64,000 nt of DNA. Origin: Microcoleus sp. AS-A8 (GTDB taxonomy: Bacteria > Cyanobacteriota > Cyanobacteriia > Cyanobacteriales > Coleofasciculaceae). The notes beneath the pieces are model-generated. The model saw only the letters and a program-made list of their open reading frames with translations. It did not search any database and was not told the DNA's origin. Where the stretch lies: the NCBI GenBank assembly GCA_039962225.1, contig JAMPKV010000003.1, forward strand, positions 1 to 64,000. Direction: 5' to 3'. Position numbers and translations under genes: made by a program. Below, piece after piece: positions 18,601 to 26,881 of this stretch. How positions within the stretch are numbered: the stretch's first letter is position 1; every line of letters begins with the position of its first letter.

Positions 18601-18764
18601 ACAAGGTCTTCATTTTCCAGAGCGTAATCTATCAGCCACCGACGAGACGTGAGCAAGTAACGCAGCTCACAATCGAGCATGGCTACAGCAGCAGGCATGT
18701 GTTCTACAAAGGCAGAAAACAGCTCTAAGTTAGCTAACACCGAGGGTTGATCTTCAAGTTGCAT
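15636..18764 (-). CDS. multi-PAS, GAF sensor histidine kinase
   Basis: A 1042-residue soluble histidine kinase without transmembrane segments. In order: an N-terminal PAS-like region (residues 1-190); two further PAS domains with PAC tails (about 235-360 and 365-495); a GAF domain (about 515-680); a coiled-coil linker; a phosphoacceptor H-box LGQLVAGVAHEINNPV near residue 715; and an ATP-binding domain with N-box LLSNAIDAVEE, G1 IADNGIGM and G2 GKGTGLGLAIS. Two low-complexity insertions stand out: a Ser/Thr/Pro-rich one near residue 75-110 and a roughly 50-residue one in the ATPase between N-box and G1. Both look like expanded loops. No response regulator is adjacent. The ligand sensed by PAS/GAF is unknown. 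Confidence 0.9.
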   Translation of the reverse strand: MQLEDQPSVLANLELFSAFVEHMPAAVAMLDCELRYLLTSRRWLIDYALENEDLVGREYYKIFPLLLHEPGKVSSPHSSPCGLSLENTSREDPKGLTPLHPWTKAPVVTSSSPHSLDRWRKIFALALAGETQLGDSAYFIKPDGSRQRVKWEIQPWRTRNGEMGGIMMFTEFPESPSIAEVPDSQSDNSYCWFRETVTQGIWGTGFLSNTIEQLQQEIAERQQAQALQQESEQRYRSLIAAMAEGIILQDANGVIRTCNAAAERILGVPADQLLGRTLIESHWLIITEEGEAISREEHPLHLTLRHGQSFTDVIIGLYKPDSSLTWLSLNSQPLFGPKETTPYAAVVSFIDITKRKQIGAALRESEERFRATFEQAAVGITHAELDGSFVRVNQKFCDIVGYTREEILQRTLQDITHPDDRAVDRKYLRSLLMGEIETYSLEKRYLRKDGEPIWVEITASLVHTPQGDSAAGRVTLLPQYFLCVVQDISDRKAAEAALRDSEAKLRQRAQREELLNRLSNQIRRSLDLNTILETAVREIRQLLQIDRCQFAWYYAYEHRSYWEVVKEARNPDCADRTGRYPANLIGPLNQKLLNLEILRIDNVETISDPIFQSFIRSLSCTSALSLPMQTPSGTIGVINCIHNQEARPWTDWELELLQAVKAQLLIAIKQAELYAASRRATQEAQEKATQLQQTLHQLQRTQAQLIQSEKMSSLGQLVAGVAHEINNPVNFIYGNLIHAQGYFQELLGLVALYRAAYPHPPGMIQEYMEAIDFDFLITDLTQLQDSMKIGAERIREIVRSLRTFSRLDESESKEVDIHSGIESTLMILQNRLKGKPGSPAISVIKEYGYLPLVECYPGQLNQVFMNLLSNAIDAVEEKSRRQSLEAHSTQEETVTHSPPTITITTGIVEDNQQRDQNLCEQERREPEGDTGYSPANYFASPLTSSRNIRSSVHSPTISPTHLFIRIADNGIGMTQKTQQQLFDPFFTTKAVGKGTGLGLAISYQIIVEKHGGHLRCNSAPGQGAEFVIEIPIKHQQIQSEKI

Positions 18765-19536
18765 TCATCAAACGCTCAATTGTAGAAAATTTCGCCCTGA
18801 GTCTCTATTTTATGGAAGGGATTGGGTTAGAGTAGCGCATCTATAAGGGTCTTCCTACTCAGATTAACCCTTCACAAGGCATCTAAAACGCTATACTCAT
18901 GCATAACTTCATTAATAAATTTTCATTTGAAAAGCGGCGAAATAGCTATTGCCAAAAGTATATTAATTTTACAATTCTAGTTCTAAGAGAAAATGGGCTT
19001 GCCAAAGATTAGTACATTCAAACACAAAATCATAAAATTAATCAGCAAGTTTAATATCTCTGAGCAGGGAATTAATTGAGGACGCTGAGCAGGGAAGGTT
19101 CGGCCAACGCCTGAATCCTATGTATGATCATTCACCGAAAAGGCCAACCGGAACTCATACGAGGACAGAAGGCTCTTATGCTTTGATGAATGCCTTCGAC
19201 ATGGAGTCCGCAACTAGCCAGGAACTCTCGGTATGAAGGCTATAAACAAATCTTCGATTGGGTGGCTCCCCATTGAGAGGGGTTACAATCCCGCAACAAT
19301 TGCGGCATAAGAGCCTTCCTTCTTTGACCTTCTGCCTTCTTGAACTCTGCCATAGGGTCGAAGTTCAGGGAAGGCCAGACTTTGGTCAGGAGAATTGTAT
19401 GAAATCCTACCTAGCAGCGAGTCAGAGTGGGACTCAAATCGTCAACGATGGGAAAATGAGTGAGTTGATGATACTTATTACAAGAGCTTGCCTTCTGGCA
19501 AAATCCGGTTAAGCACAAATCCATACTAATTTGTCT
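18765..19536. other. long upstream region of trpD, with structured RNA-like segment
   Basis: There is no convincing protein gene in 772 bases. The first 300 bases are AT-rich. From about 19076 the sequence becomes GC-balanced and full of complementary words. The strongest structure, 19166-19334, is entered separately. A short open frame at 19258-19512 has no family character. Confidence 0.6.
19166..19334 (+). ncRNA. candidate structured RNA with alternative pairings
   Basis: A 13-bp perfect long-range helix joins 19168-19180 (GAAGGCTCTTATG) to 19306-19318. Inside it lie a CCGCAA/TTGCGG hairpin (19291-19305), a CCCC/GGGG hairpin and GCCTTC (19192-19197), which can pair with GAAGGC (19235-19240). 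The words GAAGGCT (twice) and GCCTTC (twice) make mutually exclusive pairings possible, as in attenuators. CAGAAGG (19166-19172) can also pair with CCTTCTG (19328-19334). No known RNA family was recognised. A decayed MITE with 13-bp terminal inverted repeats is an alternative. Confidence 0.35.
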
Positions 19537-20634
19537 ATGAATGACTCGGCTTTGGCGATAGGAAATCAGGACACAGTAGCGTCCGGCACCCAAACCCCTA
19601 CGGACTGGTCAACCCTACTGCAACAGCTCCTCGACCGACAATCTTTATCTCAGCCTCAGGCATCACAGCTCATGCAGGGATGGCTTCATGAAGAAATTCC
19701 AGAGGTTTTATCCGGCGCGATTCTCGCCGCTATCGAAACTAAAGGTGTGTCCCCCTCAGAACTAGCCGGGATGGCTCAGGTTTTACAAGATCAATCGTTA
19801 CAGAAGATGGCGATTGAACACAAGGTTCCAGTCATTGATACGTGTGGTACAGGTGGGGATGGAGCCTCAACGTTTAATATCTCTACAGCCGTGGCTTTTG
19901 TTGCGGCTGCCGCAGATGTTCGGGTTGCCAAGCACGGTAATCGTTCTGCTTCTAGCAAAGTGGGTTCGGCAGATGTTTTGGAAGCATTGGGCGTTAACCT
20001 CACTGCCGAGACGGAAAAGGTAGTGGCTGCGTTATATGAAGTCGGTGTGACGTTCTTGTTTGCGCGGGGTTGGCACCCAGCGCTGAAGGTGGTAGCTCCC
20101 CTGCGGCAAACACTGAAGGTGCGGACAATATTTAATCTTTTGGGTCCGCTCGTCAATCCGTTACGTCCTACCGGTCAAATCGTTGGGGTCTGTGACCCAC
20201 AACTGGTGACAACTATTGCCCAAGCTTTGTGTCAAATGGGAACCCCAAAGGCTATTGTCCTGCATGGACGGGAAAAATTGGATGAGGCGGGATTAGCCGA
20301 CGAAACTGACTTAGCATTGTTGTCACAAGGCGAAGTGCAATTGTCAACCCTAAATCCTGAACAGCTTGGTTTAACACCAGCACCAACGGGGGCACTACGA
20401 GGCGGAAATGTAGAGGAAAATGCGCTGATATTGCGGCATGTCTTGCAAGGGAAGGGAACAACAGCCCAGCAGGATGCTGTAGCCTTGAATGCCTCCTTAG
20501 CTCTGCAAGTCGGCGGTATGATTCCACTAGAAGACCATCAAGCTGGGATTGAGATAGCTAAGGATATTATCGATAGCGGTGCCGCTTGGTCGAAGCTAGA
20601 GCAGTTAATTAAGTTTTTAGGGAGTGGCGATTAG
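19537..20634 (+). CDS. trpD: anthranilate phosphoribosyltransferase
   Basis: TrpD attaches phosphoribose from PRPP to anthranilate in tryptophan synthesis. The protein is 365 residues from ATG at 19537; a TTG two codons upstream would give 367. Seen: the PRPP-binding loop [16 protein letters not shown], the anthranilate-site segment [21 protein letters not shown], and ARGWHPALK with [10 protein letters not shown]. The first 20 residues are a disordered extension relative to short TrpD proteins. It lies upstream of carA with an aspartic-protease-like gene on the opposite strand between them. Its unusually long leader may carry regulation. Confidence 0.96.
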   Translation: MNDSALAIGNQDTVASGTQTPTDWSTLLQQLLDRQSLSQPQASQLMQGWLHEEIPEVLSGAILAAIETKGVSPSELAGMAQVLQDQSLQKMAIEHKVPVIDTCGTGGDGASTFNISTAVAFVAAAADVRVAKHGNRSASSKVGSADVLEALGVNLTAETEKVVAALYEVGVTFLFARGWHPALKVVAPLRQTLKVRTIFNLLGPLVNPLRPTGQIVGVCDPQLVTTIAQALCQMGTPKAIVLHGREKLDEAGLADETDLALLSQGEVQLSTLNPEQLGLTPAPTGALRGGNVEENALILRHVLQGKGTTAQQDAVALNASLALQVGGMIPLEDHQAGIEIAKDIIDSGAAWSKLEQLIKFLGSGD

Positions 20635-20700
20635 GGATTGGGAATGAAAACCCATGTGATTATTCAGGTAAAGGTTGCTTGAAACCTCAATAGGATTGCT

Positions 20701-20765
20701 TATAGCACCGCCCAAAGGGCGATCGCATTCTTGCTCGACTCGTTGAAGCCGTGAGAGGCGATCGC
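20701..20765. repeat. HIP1-containing palindromic repeat
   Basis: A GCCC-AAA-GGGC palindrome (20710-20720) runs into the HIP1 octamer GCGATCGC (20719-20726), and a second octamer follows at 20758-20765. The leading part (TATAGCACCGCCCAAAGGGC) is similar to 48547-48567, so it is probably a dispersed element. Confidence 0.6.
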
Positions 20766-20895
20766 TCTTTTCTGGAATACGACCCATGCCGCTTTACCGC
20801 AGATGAGTATCATAAGATACATAAATTTTAAATTGATGGTATTTATGGTGGGCAGATAATTGTAAGTCATCAAGGAACATCAGGGGAGCTAACTC

Positions 20896-21207
20896 ATGTA
20901 TGACCTTATTGGCGCTGCAATGGTTATTGCACTTGAAACTGGCTCAGTGCAAACCCACAACCACAACCTTGACAAAACGACTTCTATCCCCTCAGAAGTG
21001 CAAGAGCCTCACCTTCAAACGATTATCCTCGCTTCACCTCAACCTAATGAAGACTTGCAAGACATTCTCAAATCCTACCTGGGGGAAGATAGAACGCTTT
21101 CTGACTTAACGGCAGCGCGGGATGCTTTAATTGAAGCCTATCGCAATCAGCCGCACAACTCTAGACCGTCAAACCCTAGACATTGGCTTGGACTATCGCC
21201 TGTTTGA
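20896..21207 (+). CDS. hypothetical protein, 103 residues
   Basis: The ATG follows a good ribosome binding site (CAGGGGAGCTAACTC). The N-terminus is weakly hydrophobic, and the middle is His/Asn- and Gln-rich. The C-terminal 50 residues (DLQDILKSYLGEDRTLSDLTAARDALIEAY) read as a helical segment followed by a disordered tail. No family recognised. It is convergent with the aspartic-protease gene; a dispersed hairpin lies between them. Confidence 0.5.
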   Translation: MYDLIGAAMVIALETGSVQTHNHNLDKTTSIPSEVQEPHLQTIILASPQPNEDLQDILKSYLGEDRTLSDLTAARDALIEAYRNQPHNSRPSNPRHWLGLSPV

Positions 21208-21306
21208 GAATACTGTAAACTTTTTTGGAGAGAATCTGGGGGTGGATGTAGCCTCGTTCCCGGTAAGCGTGAGATACCAGTACGCGGCACCCAGGGGGAA
21301 TGGTAG

Positions 21307-21327
21307 GGGCACGACAATGTCGTGCCC
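21307..21327. repeat. GGGCACGAC-AAT-GTCGTGCCC palindrome
   Basis: A perfect 9-bp stem with a 3-base loop. This type of palindrome is widely dispersed in cyanobacterial genomes. It sits between convergent gene ends and could serve as a bidirectional transcription stop. Confidence 0.75.
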
Positions 21328-21348
21328 ATCGCCTGAGAGCTTGGTGTT

Positions 21349-22329
21349 CTAGCGACGATGAAATTCAACGACATCTTGTTTGAGCGAAACGTCATATTGG
21401 CTAAAGAAGTCTTGACCCAGTAGCCCCATTTCTAGCTCAGCTCCACCAATAGCCACTCGCACCTTCCTTTCTACAGCGCCGTCAACGGCAATTGACTCAA
21501 CGGTGCCTGTGCGAAACGTAATTCCTTTAGCACTCGCCGTATTCGCTGTTACTGTGCCATTGGGAACAATATTGAGGCTTTTGGCCATGGCTTGGGTGAT
21601 GACAGTGCCACTCGCCCCCGTATCGACCACCATCTCGAAGGTTTGTGTGCCATTAAAAGTAACATCAATGACTGGGGTTCCGCGTTGGCGGCGTTTGATG
21701 GGGGCTGTAAACACCCCTTGCTGGTCTGTATTGGTTTTAGATGTTGCACCCGGTGTTGATGTTGCAGCGGTTTTGGAGCTAGATGTTGGGCTTGGGGAGG
21801 GCGATGATGGTCCAAAGACAGCTCCGGGTGAAACAGCAATTTCAGTTTTTGACGGGGCACCGGCACCAGGACGAGTGGCTTTTTGTTGAGCCACGCCTAG
21901 CTGTCGCTGGTATTGTGCAATTTTCGGTTGAGCGATCACATGATAAGAACTAGAAGACGGCACCCTCTTCAATAACCCGATCGCCTCTTGCCAGCGAGCG
22001 ATCGCTAACTGCCAATCACCGGCAGACTGAGCCGATTCAGCAATCATTTCAGCACTGGTGGCGGCATCCATAGCCCGTTCATAAGCCTCCTGTGGGGCAA
22101 GGGTGGGTTGGTTGATCGGTGTCGCGATGGGTGAAGACTTAACAGGTGGACGTGTAGCAGTACTGGGAGTCGGATCGGTCGCAACTGGCATCGGTGGTTC
22201 CTTCGGACTCCACAAAGAATTGAGCTGGCTACAAGCCACCTGGGTCACGGATAGGGTGCCTGAAAGCAGAAGGATAGCGGCACACTTCTGAGAAGGCATG
22301 GGCGTTGATGGCTCTGATGAACTGTCCAT
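21349..22329 (-). CDS. retropepsin-like aspartic protease domain protein, probably exported
   Basis: A 326-residue protein. The C-terminal 115 residues form a clan AA retropepsin-like aspartic protease domain with the catalytic motif VVDTGASGTVI and the later hydrophobic LLGQDFFSQYD segment, as in single-domain TIGR02281-type proteases. The N-terminus has a hydrophobic segment ending in VACS, so it is probably a lipoprotein or secreted; a shorter start at the second Met (residue 11) gives a cleaner signal. Between lie a short helical segment containing WQLAIARWQEAIGLL, as in TPR units, and a long Ser/Pro/Thr-rich linker. The substrate is unknown. Confidence 0.8.
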   Translation of the reverse strand: MDSSSEPSTPMPSQKCAAILLLSGTLSVTQVACSQLNSLWSPKEPPMPVATDPTPSTATRPPVKSSPIATPINQPTLAPQEAYERAMDAATSAEMIAESAQSAGDWQLAIARWQEAIGLLKRVPSSSSYHVIAQPKIAQYQRQLGVAQQKATRPGAGAPSKTEIAVSPGAVFGPSSPSPSPTSSSKTAATSTPGATSKTNTDQQGVFTAPIKRRQRGTPVIDVTFNGTQTFEMVVDTGASGTVITQAMAKSLNIVPNGTVTANTASAKGITFRTGTVESIAVDGAVERKVRVAIGGAELEMGLLGQDFFSQYDVSLKQDVVEFHRR

Positions 22330-22574
22330 ATCCCAGTTTAAACGTGCCGTTGAGAGGCAAGACTGTTCGGCTCAAACTGTCATGGATAGATTTTCATCCG
22401 TCATACTGGGAGAATGAGCCTTGTTATCGCCTCATCACAATTAAGCGTCACAAAACCTCTCCTGCCTCACTCAAGCGTGAGATAATAGCACGTCAGTTAT
22501 TAGTTGTCTGTCGTTATTTCATCCACTGACCACTGACTACTAACAACCAACCACTCACCACAACATAACTGCTT

Positions 22575-23732
22575 ATGCCTGTTTCAGCAGCTACACCTGC
22601 TCTGCTCGTACTGGCAGATGGGACATCTTACAAGGGTTGGTCTTTCGGAGCCACGGGCACCGCCATTGGAGAGGTTGTATTTAACACCGCCATGACGGGT
22701 TATCAGGAAGTGGCAACCGACCCCAGCTACTGTGGTCAGATTGTCACCTTCACGTATCCAGAATTAGGCAATACGGGGGTCAACCCCGATGATGAAGAAT
22801 CTGCACATCCTCATATTCGGGGTGCGATTGCTCGTAACATCTGTTGGCGTCCGAGTAACTGGCGTTCCACTCAGTCTTTTCCCGATTACCTGAAACAACA
22901 CAATATCCTTGGCATCTACGGCATCGATACCCGCTCCCTGACCCGAAAACTTCGTTCATCGGGTGCTATGAATGGCGGCATTTCCACCGAAGTCCTTGAC
23001 TCTGGGGAATTGCTGAAGCAAGTGAAGACGGCTCCCAGTATGGCCGGCTTAAATCTGGTTCGAGAAGTTACAACCACAGAAGTCTATGAGTGGTCTGATC
23101 CTACCGATAGCCATTGGGAGTTTGGCCCCGTTTTTGATGGAGAAAATCGCGAACCTCTGACGGTTGTAGCCATAGACTTTGGCATCAAACGCAACATCCT
23201 GCGGCGTCTAGCCAGCTACGGTTGCCGTGTCATTGTCGTTCCTGCGGATACACCCCCAGAGGAAATTCTCAAGCATAATCCAGACGGGATTTTCCTCTCC
23301 AATGGGCCAGGAGATCCCTCGGCTGTCAGTGAAGGGATTGAAACGACCAAGGCTTTGTTAAAGCAAGAAAAACCCGTGTTTGGCATCTGCATGGGGCACC
23401 AGATTCTCGGTCTTTCTATGGGGGCAGAAACCTTTAAGCTGAAATTTGGTCATCGCGGCTTAAATCACCCAGCTGGCTTACAGCGGCAGGTGGAAATAAC
23501 CAGTCAAAATCATGGTTTTGCGATTGACGCTGATACTTTAGACGCTGAGGTGGAAATTACTCACCTCAACCTCAATGACCGTACTGTAGCTGGATTGCGT
23601 CATAAATCTTTACCTTTCTTCTCGGTGCAGTACCACCCAGAAGCTAGCCCAGGACCACACGATGCGGACTATCTATTTGAGCAGTTTGTGCAATCTATGC
23701 GCTCAAGCCAAGCCCTGGAAGCCGCTAGTTAA
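22575..23732 (+). CDS. carA: carbamoyl-phosphate synthase small subunit
   Basis: CarA hydrolyses glutamine and channels ammonia to CarB for carbamoyl phosphate, the precursor of arginine and pyrimidines. The protein is 385 residues, normal for CarA. The N-terminal CPSase domain includes [12 protein letters not shown] and [12 protein letters not shown]. The C-terminal class I amidotransferase has [16 protein letters not shown] with nucleophile Cys272, and [14 protein letters not shown] with the catalytic His/Glu. The ATG follows an A-rich leader. carB is not in the window. Confidence 0.97.
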   Translation: MPVSAATPALLVLADGTSYKGWSFGATGTAIGEVVFNTAMTGYQEVATDPSYCGQIVTFTYPELGNTGVNPDDEESAHPHIRGAIARNICWRPSNWRSTQSFPDYLKQHNILGIYGIDTRSLTRKLRSSGAMNGGISTEVLDSGELLKQVKTAPSMAGLNLVREVTTTEVYEWSDPTDSHWEFGPVFDGENREPLTVVAIDFGIKRNILRRLASYGCRVIVVPADTPPEEILKHNPDGIFLSNGPGDPSAVSEGIETTKALLKQEKPVFGICMGHQILGLSMGAETFKLKFGHRGLNHPAGLQRQVEITSQNHGFAIDADTLDAEVEITHLNLNDRTVAGLRHKSLPFFSVQYHPEASPGPHDADYLFEQFVQSMRSSQALEAAS

Positions 23733-24153
23733 ACACATCGCAAAATTGTCCAATTCCTTGACAAGAGTGGATCATTTCCTGGGGAAGGCTGTCAATCATC
23801 CCCAGAGCAACCTTGCCAAAAATCTCAAGGTTCTTTAAATTAAACGGGAACTTCTCGCTATACTATTGCATACGGCGTAGGAGTCCGTCCGAAACCAGCC
23901 TTAGGCCGCTTCGGCAATTTATAATAAGGCCGATGAGTCTAGGCAAAGCATCGACCATACGGTGGAACACACCGCAACCTAAGCCTGAGGATGGCTCGGC
24001 GAGGTTCGGGAATGAGCTGTAAAGTCCAAACCAGAAGAATCAAGATCTGTTTTGGGAAGCAAGCTCAGCCCAAGACTCCCGGACTAAAGCCACAGGCTGG
24101 GTCGTAGAAATGCCAAAATTATCATGTTGTTACGCTACAGCTAGGAGGGTGTT
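23733..24153. other. carA-STAS intergenic region with short hairpins
   Basis: No gene is convincing; a 69-codon frame at 23813-24022 has no family character. From 23876 on there are closely packed hairpins, such as CGGTG/CACCG (23960-23974) and AGCC/GGCT (23982-23996), followed by a TTCGGGAATGAGCTGTAA end. This could be a 5' leader, an ncRNA or a decayed IS200/IS605 right end. None can be confirmed from sequence alone. Confidence 0.45.
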
Positions 24154-24528
24154 ATTCCTGAGCCACTAACCCTGACAGTCAGCTTAAGGGGCACTCGCGA
24201 AGTTAGGGAAATTTGCCAACTTTTCCGCCTCACTGGATTGTTAGATGCCTTTTCGGAAGCGACCTTCCGTAAGGTAGTCAGTAAACATATTGATGAGGGG
24301 CCGACAAACATTGTCTTGGACCTTTCCAAGATTGACTTTGTCGATAGCTCCGGCTTGGGCGCTTTGGTGCAGTTAGTGAAGAAAGCTCAAAGCGCTGGGG
24401 GAACCTTACAAATTGTGACGAATCCCCGTGTAACTCAAACCGTCAAGTTGGTACGCTTGGAAAAATTTCTCTCGCTGCAACCCTCTGTTGAGGAAGCCTT
24501 AGAGAATATCAACGGAAGCAAAAGCTGA
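24154..24528 (+). CDS. STAS-domain anti-sigma factor antagonist, probable ATT start
   Basis: The protein has a STAS domain (SpoIIAA/RsbV type). Such proteins bind anti-sigma kinases and are switched by phosphorylation of a serine, here in IDFVDSSGLGALVQLVKKA. The domain begins well before the first TTG at 24238: LTVSLRGTREVREICQLFRL is in frame upstream. The only start with a Shine-Dalgarno in that frame is ATT at 24154, 5 bases after a perfect AGGAGG (24143-24148); the in-frame upstream codon is GTT. From that start the protein is 124 residues. A GTG at 24149 is in another frame. Downstream is a terminator. Confidence 0.8.
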   Translation: MPEPLTLTVSLRGTREVREICQLFRLTGLLDAFSEATFRKVVSKHIDEGPTNIVLDLSKIDFVDSSGLGALVQLVKKAQSAGGTLQIVTNPRVTQTVKLVRLEKFLSLQPSVEEALENINGSKS

Positions 24529-24550
24529 CGAAACCTGGCAGAGAAATTAG

Positions 24551-24575
24551 AGGGCGGGTGAGAAGCCCGCCTTTG
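24551..24575 (+). terminator. terminator after STAS gene
   Basis: GGCGGG (24553-24558) pairs with CCCGCC (24566-24571) across a 7-base loop and is followed by TTTG. It lies 24 bases after the STAS stop codon. The T-tract is short, so efficiency is uncertain. Confidence 0.55.
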
Positions 24576-24669
24576 CTCTGTTCTGGGAACCGTTGACTTT
24601 TTGGCGTCCTCTAATGTAAGAGATTATTCCAGGCAACGCTAAAATTTAGAGAGAGGTCGGACAAAAGTC

Positions 24670-25140
24670 GTGACATCAGAGGAGGAAGAGAGTTCAAAAG
24701 TTTTGGCAACTCAGTCGGCGCTCTCGTGGGCGGAAGTGCGATTCAAGCAATTGAACGCTATCACGGCCTCTCCATCCCGCATTCAACAATTGTCACCAGC
24801 ATCCCTGGCCTATCTGGGAGACGCTGTTTACGAACTTTATATCCGAACCTGTTATTTACTTCCGCCCAGACGTCCTTGTGACTATCATCAGCAGGTCGTA
24901 GCTCAAGTGCGAGCGGAAAGTCAAGCTAAAACTCTGCGATCGCTCGAACCTCACCTTACCGATCCCGAACTAGAAATTTTGAGGCGTGGGCGCAATGCCG
25001 CCACAGGACATCCCCGGCGTCTTGACCCCAAAATCTATCAACAAGCGACGAGCTTGGAGACGTTACTCGGATACCTATATCTTACTGATCCCCAGCGCCT
25101 GAGTCAGTTGCTGGCTCATTTAGACCTCGATCCCCGTTAA
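24670..25140 (+). CDS. mrnC: Mini-ribonuclease 3
   Basis: A 156-residue RNase III-like catalytic domain without a double-stranded RNA binding domain. It shows [18 protein letters not shown], the Mini-III signature, and the later [16 protein letters not shown] motif. In the family it matures 23S rRNA ends. The start is GTG at 24670. The next gene, rlmB, begins 22 bases after the stop, so an RNA-processing operon mrnC-rlmB is likely, an arrangement known in cyanobacteria. Confidence 0.93.
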   Translation: MTSEEEESSKVLATQSALSWAEVRFKQLNAITASPSRIQQLSPASLAYLGDAVYELYIRTCYLLPPRRPCDYHQQVVAQVRAESQAKTLRSLEPHLTDPELEILRRGRNAATGHPRRLDPKIYQQATSLETLLGYLYLTDPQRLSQLLAHLDLDPR

Positions 25141-25162
25141 AAAGTCATCACATTCTAACCAT

Positions 25163-26443
25163 ATGTCTAAACAAGACCGCCGCCCTCACGCTACCGGCAA
25201 GCCAAAGCGAGGGAAACCCTTTCGCGAGCCGCGTGAGAATGGAAAATTTTCCTCGGCCCAAGACAAACCCTCTGACCGACAGGGGCGCAGCTACATAGAC
25301 AAGCCCAAGCCAGGAAAGCCATCTCGCCCTCAAAACTCTAGTCCAAAACTGCGCCACTCCCAAACCGCTCCCACAGACCGCGTAGAGCGGCGTCATGCGG
25401 GTAAAGGTAAGCCACATCCCCAAAAGCCAGGGTCTCGCCCAGAGCCAAGGGGGGCTAAATTAGAGCCATCTTATGAGGCTAGAAATAGAGACAGAGATAG
25501 AAACAGAGATAGAGACAGAGACAGAGGTGGGAATACTCACCCGACGCAGGCCAAGCGACACATTCCATCCAGGTCGGTACACAAGGAGCGCCAGGAGTCG
25601 CCCAATTTTGAGCCAACCCCTACCGATGTAACTTCTGCGACGGATACATCGGAAGAAACTGACTTAATTTATGGGCGTCATCCCGTCCTTGCCGCCTTGG
25701 AAAGCCAGCGCCAGCTAAACCGGGTTTGGATTCTGCCGCAACTGCGCTACGATCCCCGTTTTCATTCCTTACTACTCCAAGCCAAAGCTAACGGTACGAT
25801 CATTGATGAAGTAGAGCCACGCCGCCTCAGCCAAATTACTGAGGGAGCCAATCATCAAGGTGTTGCGGCTCAAATCGCCCCTTACCCGTACCAGGATTTA
25901 GCTGACTTAATTAAGAACGCTAAATCAACAGCCGAGCAACCCGTGCTACTCGTATGTGATGGGATCAACGATCCTCATAATTTAGGAGCCATCATTCGCA
26001 CGGCAGAAGCCTTAGGCGCTCAGGGCTTAATTATTCCCCAACGTCGAGCTGTCGGTGTGACCTCCACTGTCGTGAAAGTCGCCGCAGGAGCTTTAGAAAC
26101 ATTCCCTATTGCCAGGGTGGTCAATCTCAGTCGCGCCTTAGAGGACTTAAAAGCCGCTGGCTTTTGGATTTATGGCATGGCAGCAGGAAACGGTAAACTA
26201 CTACACACCGTTAAATTTACAGGCCCGATAGTATTGGTCGTAGGCTCAGAAGGGAGTGGTTTGAGCTTGCTTACCCAACGCTGCTGTGACGTTCTGGTTT
26301 CAATTCCTCTACAGGGCAAGACCCCCAGCCTCAATGCCTCAGTAGCGACAGCAATGACTTTGTACGAGACTTATCGCCAGCGTTGGTCAAATATACTTTA
26401 CCTGGACACTCTGCCCAAAGATACCTTGAAAAATGAAGTGTGA
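25163..26443 (+). CDS. rlmB: 23S rRNA 2'-O-ribose methyltransferase, RlmB/TrmH family
   Basis: A 426-residue SPOUT methyltransferase. Residues 1-165 are disordered, rich in Arg, Lys, Asp and Pro, with an Arg-Asp-Arg-Asn microsatellite. The substrate-binding domain starts at [12 protein letters not shown]. The three SPOUT motifs are [29 protein letters not shown] and [20 protein letters not shown]. In E. coli, RlmB methylates G2251 of 23S rRNA; here the exact target base is inferred. It is probably co-transcribed with mrnC. Confidence 0.92.
   Translation: MSKQDRRPHATGKPKRGKPFREPRENGKFSSAQDKPSDRQGRSYIDKPKPGKPSRPQNSSPKLRHSQTAPTDRVERRHAGKGKPHPQKPGSRPEPRGAKLEPSYEARNRDRDRNRDRDRDRGGNTHPTQAKRHIPSRSVHKERQESPNFEPTPTDVTSATDTSEETDLIYGRHPVLAALESQRQLNRVWILPQLRYDPRFHSLLLQAKANGTIIDEVEPRRLSQITEGANHQGVAAQIAPYPYQDLADLIKNAKSTAEQPVLLVCDGINDPHNLGAIIRTAEALGAQGLIIPQRRAVGVTSTVVKVAAGALETFPIARVVNLSRALEDLKAAGFWIYGMAAGNGKLLHTVKFTGPIVLVVGSEGSGLSLLTQRCCDVLVSIPLQGKTPSLNASVATAMTLYETYRQRWSNILYLDTLPKDTLKNEV
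25481..25527. repeat. AGAGAC/AGAGAT microsatellite in the rlmB 5' half
   Basis: About seven imperfect hexamers (AGAGAT, AGAAAC, AGAGAC) encode an Arg-Asp/Asn-Arg stretch in the disordered N-terminus of RlmB. Confidence 0.85.
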
Positions 26444-26514
26444 GGTAGTATAAAAAAATGTAAAAATCGCGATATAAAAAGACAACATAGAATCCCGTGT
26501 ATCAGGCAAACAGC

Positions 26515-26808
26515 ATGAAAGAAGTTTTGATCAAGATTCTCCAATTCTTGGGATTGGCTTTTTGGGTTGAAATTGTTACCGACAATCCCGGCTGCACCTA
26601 CTACTTCGGACCTTTCTTTAACGAGAAAGAAGCTGTGGCAGCCCAGGGCGGATACATTGAAGACTTAGAAAACGAAGGAACTCAAGGCATAAGCGTAAAA
26701 ATACGGCGCTGCAAACCGAACAACCTAACAATTTTTGAGGAAGAACAGGGGGAGCATCCTGCTAGTTTTCTGAAAACCGTGACTACCTTTAGCAGACAAG
26801 CGTCTTAG
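26515..26808 (+). CDS. DUF1816 domain protein
   Basis: A 97-residue conserved cyanobacterial protein with FWVEIVTDNPGCTYYFGPF and the central YIEDLENEGTQGISV, typical of DUF1816. The function is not established. I chose ATG at 26515; a GTG at 26497 would add six residues. It is about 70 bases after rlmB on the same strand. Confidence 0.85.
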   Translation: MKEVLIKILQFLGLAFWVEIVTDNPGCTYYFGPFFNEKEAVAAQGGYIEDLENEGTQGISVKIRRCKPNNLTIFEEEQGEHPASFLKTVTTFSRQAS

Positions 26809-26881
26809 TCTACTTCGGCAGGTACAAGCTTCCGCTCAATCAGGATCTTAAAAACAAAACGTCAGCCACCTAGAGGCTCCA

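Noticed and set aside
19258-19512. 84-codon forward frame upstream of trpD
   Set aside because: It overlaps the structured RNA candidate and has no ribosome site or family features.
23876-24022. tnpB/IS200-IS605 remnant
   Set aside because: The short open frame ending GSARFGNEL lacks recognisable TnpB motifs; kept only as a possibility.
24149-24169. GTG start just after AGGAGG before the STAS gene
   Set aside because: It is in a different frame and hits a stop codon after six codons.
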